Assembly (NCBI GenBank): GCA_003265885.1
Contig: QFBQ01000001.1
Coordinates: 1 to 64,000, forward strand
Direction of reading: 5' to 3'
DNA: 64,000 bases
Source of the DNA: Candidatus Marinamargulisbacteria bacterium SCGC AG-343-D04
GTDB lineage: Bacteria > Margulisbacteria > Marinamargulisbacteria > GCA-2716485 > GCA-002719695
Shown: in pieces, positions 18,725 to 26,507 of the stretch
How positions within the stretch are numbered: the first letter of the stretch is position 1
Layout: each line of letters starts with the position of its first letter
Made by a program: the position numbers and the translations under genes
The notes under the pieces: model-generated
Database searches by the model: none
What the model was told of the DNA's origin: nothing
What the model saw: the letters and a program-made list of their open reading frames with translations, nothing else

Positions 18725-19042
18725 CTATTTAAGTCTTTTTATTTTACTTAAAAATATAACATCAACAGACAACGAAAGAGTCTGAATAATAAAAATAGGT
18801 ACAAAAACATATATCCATCGCTTAGCTAAAAAAAGCGCTCCCACAAAAACTGCTACATAGAAAAAAAGATGCTTAGGCTTTAAAACATCAAAAAATTGAA
18901 TCAATTGATCTAAAAATATATCCTGCGTTTGCATACCCTTACAACACTTACGAATATACAAAAACAAAAACCATTCAAAAAAAAACAGCACTAAAGATAC
19001 GCATAATAATAATTGAGATAACGATAAAGATGCCCATTCCAT
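18725..19042 (-). CDS. Small multi-spanning membrane protein, unknown
   Basis: A 105-residue protein with three probable transmembrane segments (LLLCVSLVLFFFEWFLFLYI; a second around FFYVAVFVGALFLA; a third IYVFVPIFIIQTLSL) and a short basic C terminus. No family is recognised. The start is supported by GAGGAG a few bases before the ATG. It lies between the GH26-like protein and the rRNA methyltransferase genes, 27 bases before the latter. Confidence 0.6.
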   Translation of the reverse strand: MEWASLSLSQLLLCVSLVLFFFEWFLFLYIRKCCKGMQTQDIFLDQLIQFFDVLKPKHLFFYVAVFVGALFLAKRWIYVFVPIFIIQTLSLSVDVIFLSKIKRLK

Positions 19043-19065
19043 AACTACTCCTCAGTATACCATTG

Positions 19066-20247
19066 TCACAACATAATACGAACAACGGTCGGATAATCCC
19101 CATCATAATCAACCGCACGTAAAACCCAGCCCTCCTCAAACTGAATATTCATGTCAGCCCCATCCAAACTCCACACAAACATATCCGAATCTAACATAGA
19201 CTCAATAATACCCAAATCAGAGTAATCATATAAACTTTTAATCATAACCTTATTTCCCTTTGGAATAAGAATACAACTCATTTTCGAGTTTAAATCAGGA
19301 GAAATCAATTCGAAATAATCATAATAATAAGAATGTTCATTACCTTTATGAAGAATCACATCATCCTTCCAATAAACACTAAGCTCATTATCCTTAACCA
19401 TAGCCTTCACAAAAAAATCGTTTCTCCCCCTCCAAAACGTTCCTCCTTTTTCAATAAAAGACACAAATCTCTGTCTCCATTTCTGTAAAGAAAACAAAAT
19501 ATTCTCATTAAACAATCGACCAGTTGATTCAAAAAAAACACCCAGAAAACCCTCATAACCTTGCTTAAAAAAACGATAAAAGTGATGATTAGAAACAAGA
19601 GATGCATCTAGCCCTGTAATAAAAAAAGGAGTATCCTCTACATAATCTCTAAACTCTGTATACTCACATAATAATTCTTCTAAACTTATGTCCTTACTCA
19701 ACAACCTTTTTGGGTAATCCCCGACATTAAACGCAACAACATCCACATCATCAGGCAAAAAATAGTCCCAACGCGTATTATCCCTATACCAAGACGGAAA
19801 TAATGAGGATTCATACACCCAAGTTACATTTTTCACATCACGCTTTCGAAAATAATCCTGAATATAAGCGTAAGTAGTTTGATATAAAACATTTACATCT
19901 TGTTCATGAAACAGAGTCCAGGCATTATCCCTATTCACATTTGGCGCTACTGAAATATAGACAGAAGCTGTCCTATTTATAACCACCCGTACAAAAGACT
20001 CCAAAACATCATCAAATTGCCCATCACAAATAGACTTATATATAACCGTTTGATCTTTAACGGGTAATAAAGAGAGATATAGTGCCGAACCCGTATCAAT
20101 AACAGGCCATTTTTCAGGTTCAAACGTCAATGAATAAGAACGAATCTTTGAAAACGAATCTGTAGAAAATAAAGAGTCCCACCCTATAAAAACAAAAAAA
20201 GTGATGATTAAAAAAGAACTTAACAGAAGACGTTTTGCTTTAATCAC
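19066..20247 (-). CDS. Membrane-anchored or secreted GH26-like (beta-mannanase-like) protein
   Basis: About 393 residues. An N-terminal membrane/signal segment (RLLLSSFLIITFFVFIGWD) is followed by an alpha/beta domain. The GTG at 20247 is a likely start because it precedes that segment directly and overlaps the stop of the esterase gene by eight bases; a longer frame runs to 20325 inside that gene. Segments such as YISVAPNVNRDNAW, YAYIQDYFRKRDVKNVTWVYES and DDVDVVAFNVGDYP resemble glycoside hydrolase family 26, where the W-x-x-(N/H)-E region supplies the acid/base. I cannot confirm both catalytic glutamates. A polysaccharide-related role fits the neighbouring ManC, but the assignment is tentative. 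Confidence 0.5.
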   Translation of the reverse strand: MIKAKRLLLSSFLIITFFVFIGWDSLFSTDSFSKIRSYSLTFEPEKWPVIDTGSALYLSLLPVKDQTVIYKSICDGQFDDVLESFVRVVINRTASVYISVAPNVNRDNAWTLFHEQDVNVLYQTTYAYIQDYFRKRDVKNVTWVYESSLFPSWYRDNTRWDYFLPDDVDVVAFNVGDYPKRLLSKDISLEELLCEYTEFRDYVEDTPFFITGLDASLVSNHHFYRFFKQGYEGFLGVFFESTGRLFNENILFSLQKWRQRFVSFIEKGGTFWRGRNDFFVKAMVKDNELSVYWKDDVILHKGNEHSYYYDYFELISPDLNSKMSCILIPKGNKVMIKSLYDYSDLGIIESMLDSDMFVWSLDGADMNIQFEEGWVLRAVDYDGDYPTVVRIML

Positions 20248-21016
20248 AAAACTCTCGAACCACCTTATAAAACATATCTGGTTGTTCAGCCTGAACCCAA
20301 TGCCCCGCACCATAAATCTCGACACAGCTCATAGAGTCAAAATTCTTGCTAAAAAACCGTTCATCCTCTTTATTAATATAATCTGAAAATTCTCCTTTAA
20401 TAAAACAAACACGACATGAAGATTTTTTTTCAAAAGAAATCGCGCCCATAATCTTAGGATACGAATCTAGTAGAGCCGAAACATTACATTGCCAATAAAA
20501 ATGTCCTTCAGAGTCTCGCTTTAAGTTCTTTAATAGAAAAGACCGGATCCCCTTATTCGAAACAGCCTCCATAAAAACCTTATCGACATCAGATCTAGTA
20601 GTAAAGGAAGATAAATCTAGAGCATTCATCTGTTCAAGCAAAGAAAGGTGATGATACTCATATTGTCTAGCTGCAATATCCACCACTACAGCCTTACTAA
20701 AACGGGATTCATCTATAGTCAAACATGATAAGACCACTTTTCCTCCCATAGAGTGGCCCATAATCATAACCTTTTCTAAATTCAAGTGATCCATGAGCTC
20801 AAAAACATCCTGAGCCATCACCTGGTAATTCATCTCATCATCATGAAACGATTTCCCATGATTTCTACAATCTACACAATAAACAGAATAGTACTCTGAA
20901 AAACGTTTTGCCAATGTCCTCCAATTCTCTGAAGACCCCAACAAACCATGCAAAATCATCAGCACGGGTGCAGAGGAGTTTTCACATTCATAAACATCGT
21001 AATGGCATAGTGACAT
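20240..21016 (-). CDS. Alpha/beta hydrolase, YbfF-like esterase
   Basis: A 258-residue alpha/beta-hydrolase. The oxyanion-hole segment is LHGLLGSSENWR (family hallmark of YbfF: GLFGSxDNW), the nucleophile elbow is GHSMGG (serine near residue 92), and VDCRNHGKS precedes it. The closing histidine is probably in GAGHWVQAEQPD. Such enzymes hydrolyse short acyl esters, thioesters or palmitoyl-CoA; the substrate here is unknown. It is the first gene of the 21016-17357 operon, divergent from manC across an 87-base promoter region. Confidence 0.88.
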   Translation of the reverse strand: MSLCHYDVYECENSSAPVLMILHGLLGSSENWRTLAKRFSEYYSVYCVDCRNHGKSFHDDEMNYQVMAQDVFELMDHLNLEKVMIMGHSMGGKVVLSCLTIDESRFSKAVVVDIAARQYEYHHLSLLEQMNALDLSSFTTRSDVDKVFMEAVSNKGIRSFLLKNLKRDSEGHFYWQCNVSALLDSYPKIMGAISFEKKSSCRVCFIKGEFSDYINKEDERFFSKNFDSMSCVEIYGAGHWVQAEQPDMFYKVVREFCD

Positions 21017-21022
21017 AACTCC

Positions 21023-21028
21023 ATTATA
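21023..21028 (-). promoter_or_regulatory. -10 box of the esterase operon, leaderless type
   Basis: TATAAT on the minus strand ends six bases before the ATG at 21016; the spacer is GGAGTT. A good -35 is not visible at 16-18 bases. Confidence 0.5.
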
Positions 21029-21068
21029 TTAACACAGTAAAAAAAAGAGAATAAAAATATATTGACGC

Positions 21069-21097
21069 TTGTATGAGACATAAGTTTTAGCTATAGT
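21069..21097 (+). promoter_or_regulatory. Promoter of manC, leaderless type
   Basis: TTGTAT (21069-21074), 17-base spacer, TATAGT (21092-21097), six bases, ATG at 21104. No Shine-Dalgarno. Confidence 0.65.
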
Positions 21098-21103
21098 AAA
21101 CAT

Positions 21104-22150
21104 ATGCTTCACATCATGATTATGGCAGGGGGAAAAGGGTCTCGTTTTTGGCCAAAATCACGAAAATCTAGCCCCAAGCAGTTTTTATCTATCATCAACA
21201 ATCAAGCTCTCATGGATGATACCTTAGACAGGATAGAGTCCCTCACCCTTCCCCAACATCGATGGATTTTAGGAAATAATGAACATGCAAAACAGTTAAT
21301 ACCTTATGAAAACAGAGTACCCAAAGAAAACATTTTAAAGGAGCCCTTTGGAAAAAACACAGCAGCATGCATTGGATGGGCCGCTTTTGAAGCTCTCAAA
21401 AAAGATCCCGATGCTATTTGTGTCATATTACCAGCAGATGCCTGGATACATCCCACAGATCTCTTTCAAGAAACACTTAAAAAAGCCGTTAAAGAAGTCG
21501 AAGAAAACAACAGCGTTGTCACTATTGGCATCCCCCCCACAAGCCCACATACTGGATATGGCTATATTGAGGCTAAGAATTCATCTCCTGGAATCGTCAC
21601 CCCCATTCAACGCTTTGTCGAAAAACCCAATTTTAACACGGCTAAAGCCTATGTAGAATCAGGCCACTATTTCTGGAACGCAGGTATTTTTGTATGGAAA
21701 GCGAGTAAAATTGTAGAGTGTCTAAAAGAATATCTTCCTAATCATTTCAATATTATTGAATCTTTCACACAAAAAAACATAATCCAACCCGATGACATTG
21801 CCCCCTATTATGAGAAACTTGAAAACATCTCTATAGACTATGCCATCATGGAAAAAATCAGTGACGATATCAAATTAATCCCAGCTAACTTTAACTGGAG
21901 TGATATTGGAAATTGGAGTGCTTTAGAGCAATTTTTACCCAAAGATACTCATAACAATGCAGTAAAAGGCCAGCTTATTGCAAGTAATAGCTCAAACAAT
22001 ATTGTTTTTTCAGAAAAACGTTCTGTCGCTCTCTGTAATATCAACGATTTAATTATTGTAGACTCAGAGGATGCCTTACTCATCTTACCTAAAGAGTCGG
22101 ATCAAGATATTAAAAAACTCTATGACAAACTCGACCCAAAACTCACCTAG
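21104..22150 (+). CDS. manC: Mannose-1-phosphate guanylyltransferase (GDP-mannose synthesis)
   Basis: Sugar nucleotidyltransferase making GDP-mannose from mannose-1-phosphate and GTP. N-terminal GGKGSRFWP (9-17) and PKQFL (24-28) form the nucleotide-binding loop; FGKNTAACIGWAA, VEKPN and FNWSDIGNW are GMP-family motifs. At 348 residues it contains only the pyrophosphorylase domain, without the cupin isomerase half of bifunctional ManC/AlgA. The LpxB-like gene starts inside its last codons, so the two are co-translated. It supplies GDP-mannose for glycan building, consistent with the glycosyltransferases elsewhere in the window. Confidence 0.92.
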   Translation: MLHIMIMAGGKGSRFWPKSRKSSPKQFLSIINNQALMDDTLDRIESLTLPQHRWILGNNEHAKQLIPYENRVPKENILKEPFGKNTAACIGWAAFEALKKDPDAICVILPADAWIHPTDLFQETLKKAVKEVEENNSVVTIGIPPTSPHTGYGYIEAKNSSPGIVTPIQRFVEKPNFNTAKAYVESGHYFWNAGIFVWKASKIVECLKEYLPNHFNIIESFTQKNIIQPDDIAPYYEKLENISIDYAIMEKISDDIKLIPANFNWSDIGNWSALEQFLPKDTHNNAVKGQLIASNSSNNIVFSEKRSVALCNINDLIIVDSEDALLILPKESDQDIKKLYDKLDPKLT

Positions 22151-23264
22151 TTTTCATCTCTTTATCCAAGCCAATTCTCCTGGAGAAATTTCAGCATGGG
22201 TCAAACCTATTGCCATCACTGCAAAGCAATACAACCCCAACATATTCATCACCTTATACTTAGTTCCCTGCCAATATGCCACAAAGAAAGAAGCTGATGT
22301 AGCTAAAACCATCTCAGAAATTGATGAAATCATTCCAGTAAACAAAAGCTTACTATATCTATTCTCACTTAAAAAACTGATAAAAAAATCAAAAAATGGA
22401 GCTATTCTTTATTTAGGAGGAGACCCCTTCTATTCATCACGTATGTCTTCCAAAACGGGATTTCCTGCTTTTGCCTACACTGAACATCAAAACTTTCCAA
22501 CAAAAGCCTTTACCCATGTCTTTTTCAAGCATAAAGATGGAGATTTAATGGCTGCGAATAGCCAAATTCAACACTTTGAAAGAAACCTTATTTTTCAAAA
22601 ATACTCCCTCAATCCAAAAAAAGACTATTGCTTAATATTTCCTGGATCACGACCCGAACACTTTAAAGCATTTTTCAAATTATGCTTGGACACAGTAACA
22701 GAAATTCACAAAAGCAAGCCGTATCACTTTATTTTTTGTATATCTCCCTACATTTCAGACGACCTTCTCAATGAGAGTCAACCAGATAATAACACTCCAA
22801 ACATCACCTATTTAAGAGGAAATTCACTTGAATTATTACATATTTCCACACTTATGATCTCCCTGCCCGGGACAAACACTGCAGAAGCCATGTATATGCA
22901 CTGCCCAATGTACACCCTATGCCCCCTAAACCAGCCTAAATTACTCATTTTAGATGGATTACTAGGTCTTATAGTCAAACTCCCACTGATTGGCTCTCTC
23001 ATCCTTTTTATAGCCTTATCTATCTTAAAAAAGAAAACCAAATTTGCCTCGCTACCCAACAAACTCAAGAATGAAAAAATCGTTCCTGAGTTCATTGGTA
23101 TCATCAAACCTAAAGAACAGGCTCACATCGTTATTAAGTTATTAGAAAACAAAGAAAAACTACTGTCTATCAAAGAAAGATTAAAGCAAATGCCTATCTC
23201 TCCTACTCATCAAGCAATTGTGAAAAAAATATTAAAGTCTAATCTCCATCAAAAAAATGATTAG
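22122..23264 (+). CDS. LpxB-like (GT19-type) glycosyltransferase
   Basis: About 380 residues distantly resembling lipid-A-disaccharide synthase: an early NSPGEISAWVKPIA loop (compare GExSGD), LYLGGDPFYSSR, LIFPGSRPEHFKAF (compare LLPGSRxxE) and the late TNTAEAMYMHCPMY region (compare GTATLE). A hydrophobic segment around residues 275-300 (LDGLLGLIVKLPLIGSLILFIAL) is unusual for LpxB and suggests tight membrane contact. The ATG at 22122 overlaps manC by 29 bases; another ATG at 22071 lies deeper inside it. No lpxA/C/D genes are in view, so whether it makes lipid A or another glycolipid is open. Confidence 0.7.
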   Translation: MTNSTQNSPSFHLFIQANSPGEISAWVKPIAITAKQYNPNIFITLYLVPCQYATKKEADVAKTISEIDEIIPVNKSLLYLFSLKKLIKKSKNGAILYLGGDPFYSSRMSSKTGFPAFAYTEHQNFPTKAFTHVFFKHKDGDLMAANSQIQHFERNLIFQKYSLNPKKDYCLIFPGSRPEHFKAFFKLCLDTVTEIHKSKPYHFIFCISPYISDDLLNESQPDNNTPNITYLRGNSLELLHISTLMISLPGTNTAEAMYMHCPMYTLCPLNQPKLLILDGLLGLIVKLPLIGSLILFIALSILKKKTKFASLPNKLKNEKIVPEFIGIIKPKEQAHIVIKLLENKEKLLSIKERLKQMPISPTHQAIVKKILKSNLHQKND

Positions 23265-23320
23265 GATTAGACATCCAAGACACGCAACTCTGTAAGCATT
23301 TCATTTCAAACTCAAAAAAT

Positions 23321-23902
23321 TCACACATCCGTTACATTAGGAGAAGTTAATTCCAAAGAAAATACTGGAGCAGAAGAAGGGGCTAAACCTTTAATGGGTG
23401 TAAGCTTTGGAATAGAAGACATTGAATTACTCACACGTAAAACAGAACCAGCAGCGACTGAAGAATCGTAAACAACCGGAGCTCCGAAAATCATTGACGA
23501 TGAGTCGTCTGAGTTTAAAGAAGATCTTCTTATAGGCGTAGTAAGAGAGGGAGTGATAAAGTTTCTAGGATTAGAATGAGGGGGGGGAGCATGGTTAATA
23601 AAAGAAGGATGGCTCGTGTGGTACTCATGAGCAGGAGTTTGATTAGGGGTAGCAAACAATGCATCAACATTAGTTTCTGCACTTGAATTATAAATAATAA
23701 TAGGAAAGAAACTTTTAGGTCTAACATTATCATCTATCGACGTATAAGAATGATAAGAAACTCCAGAGGCATTCATATCTTGATTATTTTGAACCTCGAT
23801 ATTATGAGCCCTGCCATTCACCTTATCCTTCTTATCCTTATTTTTCGATCTTTCACAAAAACAGTTTTTTTTAAAAAAAAACTTTAATAATCCACAACGC
23901 AT
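23321..23902 (-). CDS. Proline/serine-rich low-complexity protein, unknown
   Basis: About 193 residues from the ATG at 23902, which has a textbook Shine-Dalgarno (AGAGGAG) and promoter; the frame extends upstream to 23959 without such support. The N terminus is short, basic and Cys/Phe-rich (MRCGLLKFFFKKNCFCER), then charged KNKDKKDK. The rest is disordered-looking: S/T/P/N-rich with HAPPPHSNPRN, TPSLTTPIRRSS and TPIKGLAPSSAP. No known domain is recognised. The composition resembles substrate or effector tails more than an enzyme. It has its own transcript beside a 460-base non-coding stretch. Confidence 0.55.
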   Translation of the reverse strand: MRCGLLKFFFKKNCFCERSKNKDKKDKVNGRAHNIEVQNNQDMNASGVSYHSYTSIDDNVRPKSFFPIIIYNSSAETNVDALFATPNQTPAHEYHTSHPSFINHAPPPHSNPRNFITPSLTTPIRRSSLNSDDSSSMIFGAPVVYDSSVAAGSVLRVSNSMSSIPKLTPIKGLAPSSAPVFSLELTSPNVTDV

Positions 23903-23908
23903 CTTACA

Positions 23909-23949
23909 TCTCCTCTTTAAATTATATTCTTCTACGGTAAAATCTGTAA
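23909..23949 (-). promoter_or_regulatory. Promoter and Shine-Dalgarno for the P/S-rich protein
   Basis: On the minus strand TTACAG (23944-23949), 17-base spacer, TATAAT (23921-23926), then AGAGGAG (about 23909-23915) ahead of the ATG at 23902. This is a conventional leader of roughly a dozen bases. Confidence 0.6.
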
Positions 23950-24363
23950 TATTATACAATATTAACCGAAATAATTCAATAAAATAACAAAAAAAACATC
24001 ACAAAGAAACTAAATACAAATAAAGTTTAACAAAAAAACAAAAAATAAAAACATAAAACAAATTTTAAAAAAAATAAAAAAATTAAAATTACAAAAAAAA
24101 TATAATATCATAAAAAAATAACTTCAAGTTTTATCGAGGGACAAAAATCATTAACAATCTACCGTTATTAACCTTTGAACTAACCACAGAGTTATCTGCT
24201 AGTTTAGATCATTAACAATGACATTATTGCCTAAAGTTTACTCCTCTAAAGAGTCATAAACATACTCACCAGTTCTAACCCAACTCTTTCTTTAAAAGAA
24301 AAAAGCTAATTTCAGCAAATAGAAATATAAAAAACACCGAAATCAACTATAGAAATTTCCTTA
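23950..24363. other. AT-rich non-coding region with a 12-bp direct repeat
   Basis: No coding frame is supported. The first 170 bases are almost pure A/T runs. ATCATTAACAAT occurs twice, at 24147-24158 and 24208-24219, 61 bases apart. The region lies between the 3' end of the carbohydrate-binding-like gene and the promoter of the P/S-rich gene. The repeats could be protein-binding sites; nothing more can be said. Confidence 0.35.
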
Positions 24364-25074
24364 TTAAAAAAAGTCTGCATCCTCAACATATTGAGAACGC
24401 TCATCTTTTTTTATAGGTATAGGACCTTGATAATACAACTTAACCACATCGATAAGCATACGGGGCATGACTGTTTTATCAGCTGCCAATAATACAAATT
24501 GCATTTGCAACAACCCTCCTGAAGACCCTTCTTGATAAGGATTCCAAATATCATCCCCTATTCCTAAATTTCCATCTACAAAACGGTCAAAAGGAATAAT
24601 AACCACTTTCCAACCTAACCAATCCACTTTAACGGTATGGATAAATTTGTCATCAGCAAGTGTTTCAGAAGAAACATTAGGATGAGGCTCTAATTCAAAG
24701 TTATCATTATCATCATCAAAGAGTTCTACAATTAAAACCCCACTTTTTGATCCATACCCTCTAATCACTAACTTAATCGCATTATAATTTGTAACATCCA
24801 CCCCAAAATAGGTCCCACAGCCCCCTACATACCAGTCTTTAGGATCACCTTTTAAAGACATCGATCGATTTCCTAAATATTTAAATTCACTTAAATTATT
24901 AGGTTCAACAGATAATTCAATATCATCAAAACCCCACCACTCTGGCATCTTTTTCAAATCAGCATCTTCAAAATCATCAACAATAAAAAGATTATCGGGT
25001 TGAGGCTGAAAGATCACAGCTCCAAAAAGTGGTATACTTAAAAGAATACAAAAAAGAATTGAAAGCAGTCGCAT
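24364..25074 (-). CDS. Secreted carbohydrate-binding-module-like protein
   Basis: About 236 residues beginning with a signal peptide (MRLLSILFCILLSIPLFGA). The mature part reads like a jelly-roll carbohydrate-binding domain of the CBM11/CIA30 kind: VDDFEDADLKKMPEWW, a G-N-R-SMSL strand, DVTNYNAIKLVIRGYG, VELFDDDND, and a closing MLIDVVKLYYQG strand. No catalytic domain is attached. The ATG at 25074 overlaps the tilS stop (TGATG); a GTG one codon earlier is less likely. Exported sugar-binding fits an envelope or surface-glycan role; the ligand is unknown. Confidence 0.65.
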   Translation of the reverse strand: MRLLSILFCILLSIPLFGAVIFQPQPDNLFIVDDFEDADLKKMPEWWGFDDIELSVEPNNLSEFKYLGNRSMSLKGDPKDWYVGGCGTYFGVDVTNYNAIKLVIRGYGSKSGVLIVELFDDDNDNFELEPHPNVSSETLADDKFIHTVKVDWLGWKVVIIPFDRFVDGNLGIGDDIWNPYQEGSSGGLLQMQFVLLAADKTVMPRMLIDVVKLYYQGPIPIKKDERSQYVEDADFF

Positions 25075-26507
25075 CACTTATAAGATAGCATATGTTTAGT
25101 AGGGTTTGTCAAAGAATGAAAAGAAATTTTATAATAAGAATCCGAATTTTTATCTACTTTAAATTCATCATGAATACAGAGAGAAGGTAGCCACGCTACT
25201 TGTTCTGAAACAACTACACAAGGAAAAAATAAGCGCTGGCAATAATTCACATGTTGTTTTGCAAGATACTGAGTCACCTTAATCGAAGACTGCCTACCAA
25301 AAGGAATAAAAAAATCTTCTGGTGTCACACATCTCACAAAAAAGTCTTCCGAATCAGACGAAAAAAAAGCAACATTTTCACCAGACCTATACTCTTCTAA
25401 CACCTCATCACATCGTTCTATACAGATAGAGTAGTTCATAAACTCTACATAGGTTCCAAGTTTAATCTTTTCTTTCTTGATAAATTTGTTTGAATCAAAC
25501 AAAAAGTATACACAAGAATCATATAAAAAAACCCGACATCCCTTTGGAAGCATTATAATTTCACCCGAATCCCCTTCCTTTAGTTTGATAGCAATAGACT
25601 CCACACTAGAGTATGGAATATCAAACTGAGAACTCAAATATCCTTTCAACGATGAGCTATTTAAATAACGAGAAAAAACCAATCGAACACAATCATAAAT
25701 AACCTGACATAATGCGGAATCAGACCGACCTAACACCCCCTTCATATCACAATAAAAATACGTCTCTGTTTCAAACACTGATACCTTTTCATCTAGAGAT
25801 GAATACAACATATCTTGAAAGGTATCTAAACGAGAAAAGGTCTGAGTTAAACAAGTAGAGAAATTGGGATTAATCTCTTTTAAAAGAGGTATTAATTCAT
25901 GTCTCACTTTGTTACGCGTGAACACAACATCTTCATTAGTAGAGTCCACACAATATTTCAGCTTATTATCATGTAAATAATCTAAAATCTGAGTTTTTGA
26001 AAAGCTCAATAAAGGGCGGGTCACTGGAATCCGCCCCTCTCTATTGATTGAAGTTAATTTCGATGAAAACGAAACCCCACGAAGCAACTGCATAACAGCC
26101 GTTTCATCAAGATCGTCCTTATGATGGCCTGTCACAATGGCTTCGCAAGAAAACAATTTAGCATAATGCATCAAAAGTGCCTGTCTCAAGTAATGACCTG
26201 ACGCTTCAATAGATAGCCCAAAACGTTTACTCACAAAGACAACCGGTATAGATTTCACAATAGACTTTACACCCATAGACTCTGCAAAAGCATTAACAAA
26301 ATTAATATCCTTCTGACAGTCTTCTTTAGATCTCACACCATGATTAAAATAAAGCAAAACCAAGGAAGAATATCCACATAATTTCAACAAATAAGCCAAG
26401 CACACACTATCTGGCCCCCCTGAAAAAGACACAAGCAAACGCTGATCACGTGAAAACAAACGCTGCTTAACAATAAATTCTTGAAAAGACTGTTTTAAAG
26501 AGACCAT
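25074..26507 (-). CDS. tilS: tRNA(Ile)-lysidine synthase
   Basis: N-type ATP pyrophosphatase that converts C34 of tRNA-Ile(CAU) to lysidine. PP-loop SGGPDS is at residues 29-34; LYFNHGVRSKEDCQKD, VTGHHKDDLDETAVMQLLRG and RNKVRHELIPLL are TilS signatures. Length 477 residues, with the usual C-terminal extension. It starts right after argS and its stop overlaps the next gene, so argS-tilS-CBM gene form one unit. Confidence 0.95.
   Translation of the reverse strand: MVSLKQSFQEFIVKQRLFSRDQRLLVSFSGGPDSVCLAYLLKLCGYSSLVLLYFNHGVRSKEDCQKDINFVNAFAESMGVKSIVKSIPVVFVSKRFGLSIEASGHYLRQALLMHYAKLFSCEAIVTGHHKDDLDETAVMQLLRGVSFSSKLTSINREGRIPVTRPLLSFSKTQILDYLHDNKLKYCVDSTNEDVVFTRNKVRHELIPLLKEINPNFSTCLTQTFSRLDTFQDMLYSSLDEKVSVFETETYFYCDMKGVLGRSDSALCQVIYDCVRLVFSRYLNSSSLKGYLSSQFDIPYSSVESIAIKLKEGDSGEIIMLPKGCRVFLYDSCVYFLFDSNKFIKKEKIKLGTYVEFMNYSICIERCDEVLEEYRSGENVAFFSSDSEDFFVRCVTPEDFFIPFGRQSSIKVTQYLAKQHVNYCQRLFFPCVVVSEQVAWLPSLCIHDEFKVDKNSDSYYKISFHSLTNPTKHMLSYK

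Noticed and set aside
20248..20325. Longer start of the GH26-like gene
   Set aside because: It would lie entirely within the esterase coding sequence; the GTG at 20247 fits the signal segment.
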